Below the pieces are notes generated by a model. It did not search any database, was not told where the DNA came from, and worked only from the letters and a program-made list of their open reading frames with translations. From JAHBNG01 sp039028975 (GTDB lineage: Bacteria; Chloroflexota; Anaerolineae; Caldilineales; Caldilineaceae), in contig JBCCHB010000027.1 in NCBI GenBank assembly GCA_039028975.1, forward strand, positions 1 through 64,000: a stretch of 64,000 bases of DNA. Reading direction: 5' to 3'. The translations under genes and the position numbers were made by a program. Of this stretch, positions 1-9,057 are shown piece by piece; within the stretch, counting starts at the first letter, position 1; every line of letters starts with the position of its first letter.

Positions 1-344
1 CGACTGGGTCACTGATGCGTTGATAGCGAGCACTCGTCGATAGCCGAATCCGATCCTCCGTCACATTGTCGCGCCCCTGATGGATCGTCAGGCTGTGGAA
101 CATCAGCACGTCCCCACTACGAAACGGACTCCAGTGCCACATGGTTTCATCGCCGATTAGTTCGCCAGAGGTGACCATTTTGGCGTCTAGATAGCCGAGC
201 ACCACGCACCGGATGAAAATCCTGATAGGCCTCGGTCGTATACTCGAAACGGCCTGGGAAGAGGATATGGCAGATATGCCGTGGATGAACAAAGGTCGGC
301 TCACCAAGCAGGGACTCGATAATGCTGGTGACCTTCTCATGGTG
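1..344 (-). pseudogene. PhyH-family dioxygenase fragment, degraded, runs off left edge
   Basis: The minus strand below position 345 encodes recognisable PhyH pieces with no start codon. In one frame it reads VTSIIESLLGEPTFVHPR and then EYTTEAYQDFHPVRG. After a frame change near 200 it reads GDVLMFHSLTIHQG and RIRLSTSARYQ, the C-terminal core with the distal iron His and the 2-oxoglutarate Arg. The stretch that normally lies between these blocks is missing, so there is an internal deletion with frameshift. Where relatives have AHQDF this copy has AYQDF, so the first iron-binding His is a Tyr. It begins directly after, and in the same frame as, the stop of the neighbouring PhyH gene. It is almost certainly non-functional. 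Confidence 0.7.
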
Positions 345-1409
345 TCAGCGCGCGGGGCGCAGCAACCGCCGTTCCTCGTCGATGGCAGCACGCCACAGCT
401 GCTCCTCGCGCCGGAGTGGGCCGCCATCCGCCGTATCCGCCGCAAAGAAGCGTAACGCGCGCCGGTCGCCGCGCGCCTCCGCCTCCGCCACCAATGCCTG
501 GACAAGCGGGGCAGTGAAGTCATCGCGGTGGGGAAGGCCGGCGCGCACGACGAAGGAGGTCACCATGTAGCGCCAGGCTAAGTCCGCGCGGTTGGCCGAG
601 CCTGAGTGCAGCATGTCGCAGTGGAAGAACACTACGTCGCCCGCTTTGGCGTCCACCGGCACCACTGCCTCCTCCTCGGCACCAGTCGGCTTGTCGCCGA
701 TCGCAGAGCGGTGCGAGCCTGGAACTGCGAGCAGCGGTCCTCCGGGGCTGTCCATGTCTTGTAGGTAACAGAGCATGTGCGCTGCAAGCGGTGGTGTGAA
801 AGGTTGTCCCCCGTCCACAAGATCGTCGGCCCAGCCGGGGTTGTTGCGCCACAGGCGGTGATGGGAGTACGCGTCACGGTGCCACCCTGCAGCTTCGGCC
901 AGCAGCTCCCGTCGAGACGCGACGCCGGTCGCCTGGCCGGTCAGCTGTGCCGGTGGAGTGCCTACCACGTAGAAGCCGTCGCCTTGGACAAAGGGCCCCA
1001 TGACGCGCTCCGCTAGGTCGAGTAGGCGGGGGCTCAACAGGAAGGGCTTAACTAACAGCTCTGCCACCTCCGGCGCTGCTGCGAGCAGCCCTGGAAAACC
1101 GATGATGGCCGAGTCCGCGGGGCCACCGATAGAGATGGTGTGGCCCGCCTTGGCCAGCTCGGCACCGGTCGCTGGCTGCCCCTCTAACACGCCGAGCTGA
1201 GCCGTCAGCTTCGCGGCCATCCGCATATCTAACCGTGCCCGCACCTCCGCTACTTCGGCCGCGCTAAGCACCCCGGGCAGCACCGTAAAGCCGAGGCTAT
1301 GGAACTGCTCAACCTTCTCTGCTAGCATGGCCTCATCTGCCGCATTCGGTACGCTCCCGCTCCGAACCGGCAGCAGACCTCCAGCGGCCTCTTGTTGCAC
1401 CCTGGCCAT
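345..1409 (-). CDS. PhyH (phytanoyl-CoA dioxygenase) family Fe(II)/2OG oxygenase
   Basis: A 354-residue protein of the PhyH family, whose members hydroxylate small molecules using Fe(II), O2 and 2-oxoglutarate. The canonical iron site is present: HRD in WHRDAYSHH (about residue 178), a distal His in FFHCDMLHSGSANR and a following Arg for 2-oxoglutarate. GGPLLAVPGSHR is the usual loop before the distal motif. The gene is visibly richer in G+C than the rest of the window, with many GCC/GCG/CGC codons, which suggests separate ancestry. No clear Shine-Dalgarno sequence precedes the ATG at 1409, so the start is uncertain. The substrate is unknown. Confidence 0.85.
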   Translation of the reverse strand: MARVQQEAAGGLLPVRSGSVPNAADEAMLAEKVEQFHSLGFTVLPGVLSAAEVAEVRARLDMRMAAKLTAQLGVLEGQPATGAELAKAGHTISIGGPADSAIIGFPGLLAAAPEVAELLVKPFLLSPRLLDLAERVMGPFVQGDGFYVVGTPPAQLTGQATGVASRRELLAEAAGWHRDAYSHHRLWRNNPGWADDLVDGGQPFTPPLAAHMLCYLQDMDSPGGPLLAVPGSHRSAIGDKPTGAEEEAVVPVDAKAGDVVFFHCDMLHSGSANRADLAWRYMVTSFVVRAGLPHRDDFTAPLVQALVAEAEARGDRRALRFFAADTADGGPLRREEQLWRAAIDEERRLLRPAR

Positions 1410-1588
1410 TATGATGACACCGTTGATGACCCTGTGGCGAGAATGCTTATCTGAGACTCTCGGCAGTTGATAACGCCAACCGTCTGGATATCCCTCTGTG
1501 TGTCCGATGGCATTTCATTCATTCTAGCGCTCCTTACAATATAATTACACGCCCATGGCTATCGCTTTTACCCATTATGCATCTGGCA

Positions 1589-2053
1589 TTAACTGTTCAT
1601 TTCGATGAATTGGGGCGGTTTACCAAAAATACGGCGTACTATTGGCTCAAAAAATTCGATTGGCAATGACTCAAAGTTGGGATCAAAGCAGTTTTGATCG
1701 TACTTTTCGCAGAAGTCGATGGTGGCTTGATAATACGGATGATCTTTATAGCGAACTCGAGCAAACCGATCTTCACCGTGATGATGAGCATAGCAATAAA
1801 TTTGAAAAAGACCATGATATTTCACAATCCAACAGGTCTTTTCCGACATGTAGGGTTTGAAAATAGCGGCAACCATTTCACCATGCGTGTATGGAGCTAA
1901 GTTATCACCAATTTCGTGAAACAAAGCGGCCACAACCATCTCTTCATTTTCGCCATTGTTACAAACCTGTGTGGCCCCTTGCAAAGAGTGCGCGTAGCGT
2001 GAAACTTGATAGCCACTGAGCGAATCTTTTAAGTCATCAAGTGCTTTTAGCAA
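1589..2053 (-). CDS. HD-domain protein, N-terminally truncated
   Basis: A 154-residue product related to the predicted HD phosphohydrolases of the PhnZ/COG4341 type, a family that includes di-iron oxygenases acting on phosphonates. Visible elements are YAHSLQGATQ, ALFHEIGD (HE where HD is usual), YTHGEM and a YAHHHG cluster, followed by YDQNCFDPNFESLP, which is characteristic of this subgroup. The only in-frame start is a TTG at 2053 in the middle of the conserved LPDGLLKALDDL helix. The preceding in-frame codons still match the family for a few residues and then run into sulfatase-derived sequence. The gene has therefore lost its N-terminus by deletion and may be inactive. Confidence 0.6.
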   Translation of the reverse strand: MLKALDDLKDSLSGYQVSRYAHSLQGATQVCNNGENEEMVVAALFHEIGDNLAPYTHGEMVAAIFKPYMSEKTCWIVKYHGLFQIYCYAHHHGEDRFARVRYKDHPYYQATIDFCEKYDQNCFDPNFESLPIEFFEPIVRRIFGKPPQFIEMNS

Positions 2054-2084
2054 ACCATCAGGCAGGGTTTCATTAAATCTAGGA

Positions 2085-2190
2085 CATATTTCCAGCGGCC
2101 ATCCACTACCATACGGACCGGGTAGTTCCGGCTATAGAAACGGTTGTATCCGCCATAGACAGGCTCTTCGACCGGAGAGTTATGAAAAAC
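2085..2190 (-). pseudogene. Sulfatase C-terminal remnant
   Basis: Between the HD gene and the FAD oxidoreductase the minus strand reads SPVEEPVYGGYNRFYSRNY and PVRMVVDGRWKYVLDL. This is the block of family S1 sulfatases in which the enzyme is addressed by a Tyr/Arg stretch followed by 'MVRTxxWKYV'. A stop at 2191-2193 lies upstream and the frame closes in the HD gene region. It is about 35 codons of a sulfatase with both ends missing. Its junction with the truncated HD gene at about 2085-2095 marks a deletion. Confidence 0.55.
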
Positions 2191-2206
2191 TTAGGTAACT
2201 GAGCAT

Positions 2207-3427
2207 TCAATGTGGCTGTAAATATAAGTGAGCATACGCGGTCTCGCACTGATCACGGAGTTGCGAGTCGCTGTCGGTTGCAGCAAAACGATCAGCAGCG
2301 AAGGTTGACAATAGACCAAACTGATCCTGACCGGAAATCAGATCGGCCACCATTCGCCCAATGGCAGGAGAACTCTGTATCCCGCCGACGTGACAGCCCG
2401 TTGCTATGATGAGCCCAGCGATACCCGTCACCGTGGACACAAGGTGTTTGGCATCGGGCGTCATCGTCGGCAAGCCACGTCGTTCTTGAACCACGGCGGC
2501 TTGTTGCAACGCAGGGAAGTAGGCGGCGGCTGCCTTCTGGAGGCGGCTGTAGTAGATTAAGTCAGGCGCCAACGCAGCAATTTCAAAGGAGTCGGGGAAA
2601 TCGTTCATATCAAAGCTGACGGGGCGATACCCATACCCACCGACCAGCAGGCCCCCGGCTTCAGGACGCACGTAAATCTGTGGCTCAATCAAGCGCACAA
2701 TCGGCTGGCGGGGCGCAATATCTGCCAGGGGCGCGGTCACGTATGCTTGGTGACGCACAGGCACAACCGGTAGTTCAAGCCCCAATCGCTGGGTCAGTTG
2801 CCGTGTCCAGGCACCTGTAGCCACAATAACCTGTCTGGTTTGGATCGAGCCACGATCGGTATGGACAGCCTGGACTTGATCACCTTCAGTTTCAATATGG
2901 GTTACTTTGGTGTGGGTCTGAAGGGTCACCCCCAAGTCTCGAGCCGCCGACGCATACCCAATAGCCACGGACTTTGGCTCAACATAGCCATCACGGGGAA
3001 TAAAGATGATCCCTTTGGCCTGGGGAACATCCAAGGTTGGCACGCGTTCTTTCGCCTCTGCTGGCGTCAGGACGTGTAGCTCGTGGCCGAGCTGCTCTGC
3101 CGCCGCTCGATGTGCTTCAAGCTCGGGTAGATAGGCATCCGTTAAGGCAATGCGTAAGCTGCCATGTTGCTTAAAATCAATTGGATAGCCTGTTCTGTCG
3201 GCAAAGTTCTCCAAAAAATCAAGGCAGTAGGTTGTTAAGGGGAGCCGATCTGGTGAGGCCGACAGATAAGCCGTCTGTCCTGCCGCAAAGGAAGTTGTCC
3301 CATTCGCCAACGGCCCACGATCGAGCAAGACAATATCTTGATGGCCATCTTGCGCGAGCTGAAACGCGACACTTGTGCCTAAGGCACCGCCGCCGATGAC
3401 GACGATATTAGCTGAATTAGGAAGCAT
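2207..3427 (-). CDS. FAD-dependent oxidoreductase, DAO family (glycine/sarcosine oxidase-like)
   Basis: A 406-residue flavoprotein. The N-terminal dinucleotide-binding motif is VVIGGGALGTSVAFQLAQDG (residues 9-28), followed by an acidic strand end LLDRG. A second FAD element is VIVATGAWTRQL near residue 203, and the C-terminal GLIIATGCHVGGIQSSPAIG is typical of D-amino-acid, sarcosine and glycine oxidases. An AGAGGA Shine-Dalgarno lies just ahead of the ATG at 3427. It is downstream of and co-directional with the ABC transporter 1 binding protein, separated by 116 nt of repeat DNA. The natural guess is oxidation of an N-methyl or primary amine brought in by that transporter, which is inference. 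Confidence 0.85.
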   Translation of the reverse strand: MLPNSANIVVIGGGALGTSVAFQLAQDGHQDIVLLDRGPLANGTTSFAAGQTAYLSASPDRLPLTTYCLDFLENFADRTGYPIDFKQHGSLRIALTDAYLPELEAHRAAAEQLGHELHVLTPAEAKERVPTLDVPQAKGIIFIPRDGYVEPKSVAIGYASAARDLGVTLQTHTKVTHIETEGDQVQAVHTDRGSIQTRQVIVATGAWTRQLTQRLGLELPVVPVRHQAYVTAPLADIAPRQPIVRLIEPQIYVRPEAGGLLVGGYGYRPVSFDMNDFPDSFEIAALAPDLIYYSRLQKAAAAYFPALQQAAVVQERRGLPTMTPDAKHLVSTVTGIAGLIIATGCHVGGIQSSPAIGRMVADLISGQDQFGLLSTFAADRFAATDSDSQLRDQCETAYAHLYLQPH

Positions 3428-3449
3428 AAGCGTCCTCTGGAGAAGGGGG

Positions 3450-3545
3450 ATGGTAGTTATCAGTAACTAATGATCAGTCTACCTTCAACTGATCACTAAT
3501 TACCGATAATTGGTTACTGACCTACCGACGACCGATTACCGACCT
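3450..3545. repeat. Degenerate short repeats of the ACCGATTACCGACCTACCG type
   Basis: The spacer between the binding-protein stop and the oxidoreductase start consists of short degenerate units such as ATTACCGATAATT, GACCTACCGACG and ATTACCGACCTACCG. The same word family recurs at 14205-14275 and, in nearly perfect tandem form, at 38558-38668. In all three cases it sits between ABC transporter genes. Confidence 0.6.
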
Positions 3546-5673
3546 ACCGCCGTTCAGGATTCGTGTAGAACCACTGTGGCGACCACTCCCAAAAGGTCGG
3601 CGCCACAAAGTCGTTCTCAAAGCCGTACTGGACATTGCCCAGATCTTTGTTGAGGATCAGCGGGTTCTTGCCGCCTTCAAAGGTGCCGATGGTATGGAGG
3701 TTGGTGACAGCTAGCTCCCAGCCTTCCAAGTCAAGGGCGATCCGTTCTTCATCGCCAACCTCTAGGCGCAGGTTTTGAATTTCGTGAATGCGCTTGGCGT
3801 ACTCTGGCGGCTCTTCCCCAATTTCACCATTCGATGTATTCCACTGATACCAGAGGAAGGCGTTCGGGCGCATGGCAATGTGAAAGCCGTCGCCGAAATC
3901 GGGTCCATTGGCCCACCAGACGCCCGCCGCCACTTCGTTGGCCCCCTGCAGGTTCCAGAATTGACCACCATCATGCTGCTTGGCATCCACCTCAATCCCG
4001 ACAGCTTCCCAATATTCCTCGGCCAGGACCGCGCCCTGAATAGCAAACGGGGTTACTTCGTAGAAATCGAAGGGAAGGACGAACTTTTCGCCATCCGGCG
4101 TTTCGCGGAAACCATCGCCATCGATATCCACATAACCAAGGCCATCAAGCAACGCCATCGCGCCTTCCGGATCATACTCGGCGGCAAAGTTGGTCAGCTC
4201 TTCATTATAGAGCGGCGTACCAGAGGGCGCTGCCATTTGACCCGGTGTCCCTAAACCGCGGGCAGACGCTTGGTTGATTTGGGCACGGTCCAGCGCAATG
4301 GAAAGCGCCTTGCGGAAATCAAACTGTTCGGTTGCGGCCCGAATCTTGGGATCACTATGGGTTTGGTTCACAAAATAGACCAGCGTATGGTGCTGCCAGG
4401 CGCGGACAGGCGTTGCGATGTAGCTGCCCGCTTCTTCGTTCTCTTTGAAGAGGGGGAAATCGTCAATCTTGATGAACTGTCCCTGGACATCCACCTTTCC
4501 AGCGATGATGTCCAAGTTCATAATCTCGCTATCAGAAACAAACTGGCGCTCCAGGCGATCCAGATAGGGCAGCTGGTTACCCGCACTATCCACTGCATAG
4601 AAGTAGGGGTTGCGGACCAATGTGGCGGAGCCATCATCGTGCAGCGCTTCCATTATCCATGGATAGAGAACGGGCAGCTCCATAGCAAGCGCGTTGCGCA
4701 TGTAGGGCCCAGAATCACCCATGTCGCCATACCAGACCGATTTGTAGAAATTGGCCCATTCCTCTTCGCCGCTAAAGCCCTGCTCATCCATGGTGGGCAG
4801 AATTTCGGCGATGTCAGTATGATCTTTGTGATATTGTTTAAAGAAGTGGGCTGGGGCCAGGTAGCGCGCAATGCCACCCCAGGAACTCATGAGCTGATCC
4901 TTGACGAAGGCACCATAGGGCACGGCAAAGGTGACCTTGAAGGTGTACTCATCAACAATCTCCAGGCCCATCTTTTCGCCCCCCCAAATATAGGGTCGTG
5001 ACGTCAACCCTGGGCTAAGTTCTTCGTTAAAGACTTCATCTTCAACCCGGAAACGGACATCTTCAGTGGTCATCTCAACCCCGTCTGACCACTTTAAGCC
5101 CTTGCGCAGAGAGATGGTAAATTCGGTAAAGTCATCGTTGATCTCCCACCCTTCCAAAATATAGGGTTTGCCTGGCTCTGGTGCGGCTGGACCGGCGTTG
5201 TAGTAGGTGGTTGACGAGGCGTCGCGCAGGGCCAGCTGCGTGTTGAGAATATGACGGAAGTAGTGGTCGTAGCCCACGGTGAATTCATCCCAACGGACCG
5301 CCCCACCATATTCGCCGATCTCGTTCCAGGGTACCATTACAAGCGGATTTTCGGGCAGACGCTCTTCCACGGGAGCCAGTTCACCCGCTGCCACCATCTC
5401 GGCCAGCATAGGCGCTTCATTAAATGAAAGGGTTTCGCCTGTCATCTCTTGATAGGCGTCGAGGTTATGCAGGGAGCCAGGGCGCACGCCGTCGGCCATG
5501 GCAGCACCGCCGTCGTCGCTGGCCATATCGCCAGAGTCTGCGGATTCGCCAGAGTCTGCGGGGGCTGCTTCTTCGGCAGGTGCAGCGTCGCCACCACCGC
5601 CACAAGCGGCTAATAGCAACGCCAAAATGAGCAAAAAGCTAAGTAGGTATTGGGGGGTACGTCCAAGTTTCAT
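3544..5673 (-). CDS. ABC transporter substrate-binding lipoprotein, family 5 (oligopeptide type)
   Basis: A 709-residue extracytoplasmic binding protein. The signal peptide ends in a lipobox (LLLAAC, Cys at about residue 24), followed by an Ala/Glu/Ser/Asp/Gly-rich linker to about residue 62. The SBP_bac_5 fold follows, with FTISLRKGLKWSDGVEMTTEDV as its signature, FDFRKALSIALDRAQIN near residue 445, and LVRNPYFYAVD. It is longer than typical DppA/OppA proteins (about 540 residues), as in the 'large' group of environmental homologues. A strong AAGGAGG lies upstream of the ATG. It belongs with the permeases and ATPases at 8069-15280, from which a sulfatase and a repeat separate it. The ligand is unknown; family members bind peptides, oligosaccharides and other small solutes. 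Confidence 0.92.
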   Translation of the reverse strand: MKLGRTPQYLLSFLLILALLLAACGGGGDAAPAEEAAPADSGESADSGDMASDDGGAAMADGVRPGSLHNLDAYQEMTGETLSFNEAPMLAEMVAAGELAPVEERLPENPLVMVPWNEIGEYGGAVRWDEFTVGYDHYFRHILNTQLALRDASSTTYYNAGPAAPEPGKPYILEGWEINDDFTEFTISLRKGLKWSDGVEMTTEDVRFRVEDEVFNEELSPGLTSRPYIWGGEKMGLEIVDEYTFKVTFAVPYGAFVKDQLMSSWGGIARYLAPAHFFKQYHKDHTDIAEILPTMDEQGFSGEEEWANFYKSVWYGDMGDSGPYMRNALAMELPVLYPWIMEALHDDGSATLVRNPYFYAVDSAGNQLPYLDRLERQFVSDSEIMNLDIIAGKVDVQGQFIKIDDFPLFKENEEAGSYIATPVRAWQHHTLVYFVNQTHSDPKIRAATEQFDFRKALSIALDRAQINQASARGLGTPGQMAAPSGTPLYNEELTNFAAEYDPEGAMALLDGLGYVDIDGDGFRETPDGEKFVLPFDFYEVTPFAIQGAVLAEEYWEAVGIEVDAKQHDGGQFWNLQGANEVAAGVWWANGPDFGDGFHIAMRPNAFLWYQWNTSNGEIGEEPPEYAKRIHEIQNLRLEVGDEERIALDLEGWELAVTNLHTIGTFEGGKNPLILNKDLGNVQYGFENDFVAPTFWEWSPQWFYTNPERR

Positions 5674-5710
5674 GAAGGCTCCTCCTTGGTGTAAGTTTGA
5701 TATAAACTGC

Positions 5711-5725
5711 GTGAATTAGATTCAC
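5711..5725. promoter_or_regulatory. Perfect palindrome upstream of binding-protein gene
   Basis: GTGAATTAGATTCAC is a perfect 6-3-6 palindrome 38 nt upstream of the binding-protein start on the minus strand. A weak TATATC -10-like hexamer lies between it and the gene. The placement would suit an operator, but the neighbouring repeat starts at its last base, so it could also be part of insertion DNA. No regulator is identifiable. Confidence 0.3.
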
Positions 5726-5870
5726 AGTAGACCGCGATGACGCTCGCTCATGTCATTTCGAGAAGGAACGATGAGAAATCTTTCTCTGGATCCAATGCCT
5801 AAGATTTCTCCTCATACTTCGTGTCGCTCCGCGACTGTGACCAAGCGAAATGACAGATTGCGGTCTACTG
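5725..5870. repeat. Palindromic intergenic element, repeat family A, about 146 bp
   Basis: The ends are inverted copies of CAGTAGACCGC, and inside them TGTCATTTCGA and its complement face each other around AGAAATCTTTC/AAGATTTCTCC. The same ends and core recur at 32407-32539, 58384-58498 and 59397-59504, and the core alone at 36632-36765. It has no coding capacity. It resembles a non-autonomous, hairpin-forming intergenic repeat and fills most of the gap between the sulfatase and the binding protein. Confidence 0.7.
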
Positions 5871-5995
5871 ATACAGAACTTATGTCGATTTTATGGGTTC
5901 TTCACCTCCGTTTTGCTCAAATGCTACTCATTTGGTTCTTTGGGGAAACGAGTAGTCAATATGACTGCTATAGCAAAGATAGAGACAGTGGAATT

Positions 5996-8011
5996 TCAAT
6001 GTTCCCTATCATTTCGCTTGTGCCTAACCAGCTCCACCTGCTCAATGCGTGCAATCACACGGCCAATAACCCAGCGGTTGACGATCATATCCCGTTGGCT
6101 ATGTAAGAATGGCGCAAACATGGTTTCGATATAGCTCATATGATCTGGACCAAAGCAGGCTTTGTTCTCCAGGCTGGCCCGTAAAGCAGGAAGCAGCGGC
6201 TTCATGGACCGTAGCTGTTCCTTTGTGTAGTAGGATAAGTTAGCGGCGGCGCGCAGCCTGGCCCAGACGAGATCGCTTTCAAGCGCGCTTGTTAATGCCT
6301 GCATGGTCATGGCCCCCTGGCCCGCCCGCCCCAGAACATTTGCGGCAGCCAGGCTGACGCTGATAGACTCATCATCCAGCAGAATCGTCAATCGCTGAGT
6401 CGTGTCAGCATCTAGCTCGAAAGAGAGCAGGCCGGTAGTGGCCCAGTAGCGGACGGCGCTGTCTGGATCCGTCAGGCGTTCAACCAATTCACCTCTGCCC
6501 TGTGTGCCCAACCGCGTGAGGTCCGCTGTCTCCAGAATGCGCTTGAAATTATGACAATGGACACCAACCGCCTGATTGACGCCAGCGTACGCCGCTGCTC
6601 TGACAACCATTTCCGTCTCGTCCAGGAGTCCCAAGTCCCGCGTCTCTACCATCCAGTCGAATAGCTGCTGCCGCAACTGCGTCTTGATTGGTTCAAATTC
6701 GGGGGTATGACCAAGGTTGTCAATCTGCTCCGGGTCGTTGTCAATGTCGTAGAGTTCCTCGCAGGGTTTGGCATCCTGCCAGACGAGATATGCTTTGTAA
6801 CGCTCTGGCAGTCCGTGCTGGTGGACCGCAATCGGTGGGCCAACCATCAGAAATATACCATCAGGATCGTGAATCTTCTGCTCGCCCGGCAAACAAGAGG
6901 TTTCCCAGAAGTCGCGTTCTGGCGTTCCCTCCGCTGGTACGGCTGCAAAGAATCCGCCGTCAGGATAGAACGAGGCATATGGCTGCTGGGGCAGAAAGTT
7001 GCGGATGTAACGATACTTCTTGGTGCGAATTGTACGAATCACTTCGTTGCAGTTGTCCAGCCGGTCCCGAGCGCTGCATACGTATTGACGGGGTTGACTT
7101 TTCTGCGGACCAAAAAGAACGCATCCCTGGAAATGCTCTGGAATGGGAATGCCAGCGAGACTGAGCGTCGATGGCCCAAGATCCATGTGCATCACCAAAT
7201 CATCCACTGCGCTGCCAGGGCGGTTTGGGGCGAGATGCTGGTACTTTTCGGGGAACTTGACGATGAGGGGAATCTTCAGACCATCATCATAGCAATGGGT
7301 CTTGCTACGAGGGTAGCCAGAACCGTGATCAGCCCAGAAGACGACGATGGTCTCATCGACCAGACCACACTCTTCCAGCGTTTTCAGAATCTCTCCCACT
7401 TGGTAATCGACCTGGGTCAACGCGTCGTAGAAGAGGGCCATCCGTTCGCGAAAGAGTGGTGTATCGGGAACAAAGCTCGGAATCGGCGCGGCTGCGGGGT
7501 CATGCAGTTCCTCATCCAGCAGCAGGCTCGACCGCTCTTTCCGCGCCTGCTCGGGGGTTAGCTTGAAGAGACTAGCATGGGTTGCCCCAAGGCTGAAGCA
7601 GGCAAAGAAGGGCTTGTGCTCGTCACGCTTCTCCCAGAACTCTTCAGGGTTGAGATAGTGTGCCCATTCATCCGGCTCGATGTAGGTGTTGATATCCGTG
7701 TTGATCTGCGTACTGATGTAACCGGCGTCCGTCAAATATTGGGGCAAAAGCCTGACATGGTCGGGCCGGATCGCGAAGCTACGATGATGGTGCGTACCGA
7801 GTGTGGTGGGATGCATGCCAGTGAATATGCTGGTCCGTGACGGCGAGCAGATCGGCCCAGCGGTAAACGCGTTGGTGTAGCGAATGCCTTCAGCAGCCAA
7901 TTGATCCAGGTTTGGCGTTGTGGCATAGGCGTCGCCATAGCAGCCGAGATGCCACGCGCTTAAGTCGTGGGTATTAATCCATAGGAAATTGGGACGACGA
8001 TTTGTAGTCAC
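5996..8011 (-). CDS. Sulfatase (family S1) with C-terminal HEAT-like repeats
   Basis: A 671-residue sulfatase. PNFLWINTHDLSAWHLGCYG (residues 8-27) holds the first metal-binding acid, and CSPSRTSIFTG (about residue 55) is the C-x-P-x-R formylglycine site, whose Cys must be oxidised for activity. VVFWADHGSGYPRSKTHCYD supplies the metal-binding DH. After the catalytic domain, residues about 500-640 hold helical repeats (LTDPDSAVRYWATTGLL, LLDDESISVSLAAANVLG, ALESDLVWARLRAAANL) of HEAT type. This addition is seen in some marine sulfatases and is likely a binding or scaffolding module. No signal peptide is visible. It sits in the ABC transporter 1 gene row, suggesting desulfation of an imported compound. 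No maturase gene is in the window. Confidence 0.92.
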   Translation of the reverse strand: MTTNRRPNFLWINTHDLSAWHLGCYGDAYATTPNLDQLAAEGIRYTNAFTAGPICSPSRTSIFTGMHPTTLGTHHHRSFAIRPDHVRLLPQYLTDAGYISTQINTDINTYIEPDEWAHYLNPEEFWEKRDEHKPFFACFSLGATHASLFKLTPEQARKERSSLLLDEELHDPAAAPIPSFVPDTPLFRERMALFYDALTQVDYQVGEILKTLEECGLVDETIVVFWADHGSGYPRSKTHCYDDGLKIPLIVKFPEKYQHLAPNRPGSAVDDLVMHMDLGPSTLSLAGIPIPEHFQGCVLFGPQKSQPRQYVCSARDRLDNCNEVIRTIRTKKYRYIRNFLPQQPYASFYPDGGFFAAVPAEGTPERDFWETSCLPGEQKIHDPDGIFLMVGPPIAVHQHGLPERYKAYLVWQDAKPCEELYDIDNDPEQIDNLGHTPEFEPIKTQLRQQLFDWMVETRDLGLLDETEMVVRAAAYAGVNQAVGVHCHNFKRILETADLTRLGTQGRGELVERLTDPDSAVRYWATTGLLSFELDADTTQRLTILLDDESISVSLAAANVLGRAGQGAMTMQALTSALESDLVWARLRAAANLSYYTKEQLRSMKPLLPALRASLENKACFGPDHMSYIETMFAPFLHSQRDMIVNRWVIGRVIARIEQVELVRHKRNDREH

Positions 8012-8068
8012 AGTTGCACTCAGGTGATACTCTTTCTTGTCGATAACGCGCCATATATCCCAAGCTCG

Positions 8069-9049
<981 letters not shown>

Positions 9050-9057
9050 GGGTTCTG

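Noticed and set aside
4270..5001. 243-codon open frame on the plus strand
   Set aside because: It is antisense to the 709-residue binding protein, has no ribosome binding site and matches no family.
6707..7561. 284-codon open frame on the plus strand
   Set aside because: It is antisense to the sulfatase with a clear formylglycine motif; long antisense frames follow from codon bias.
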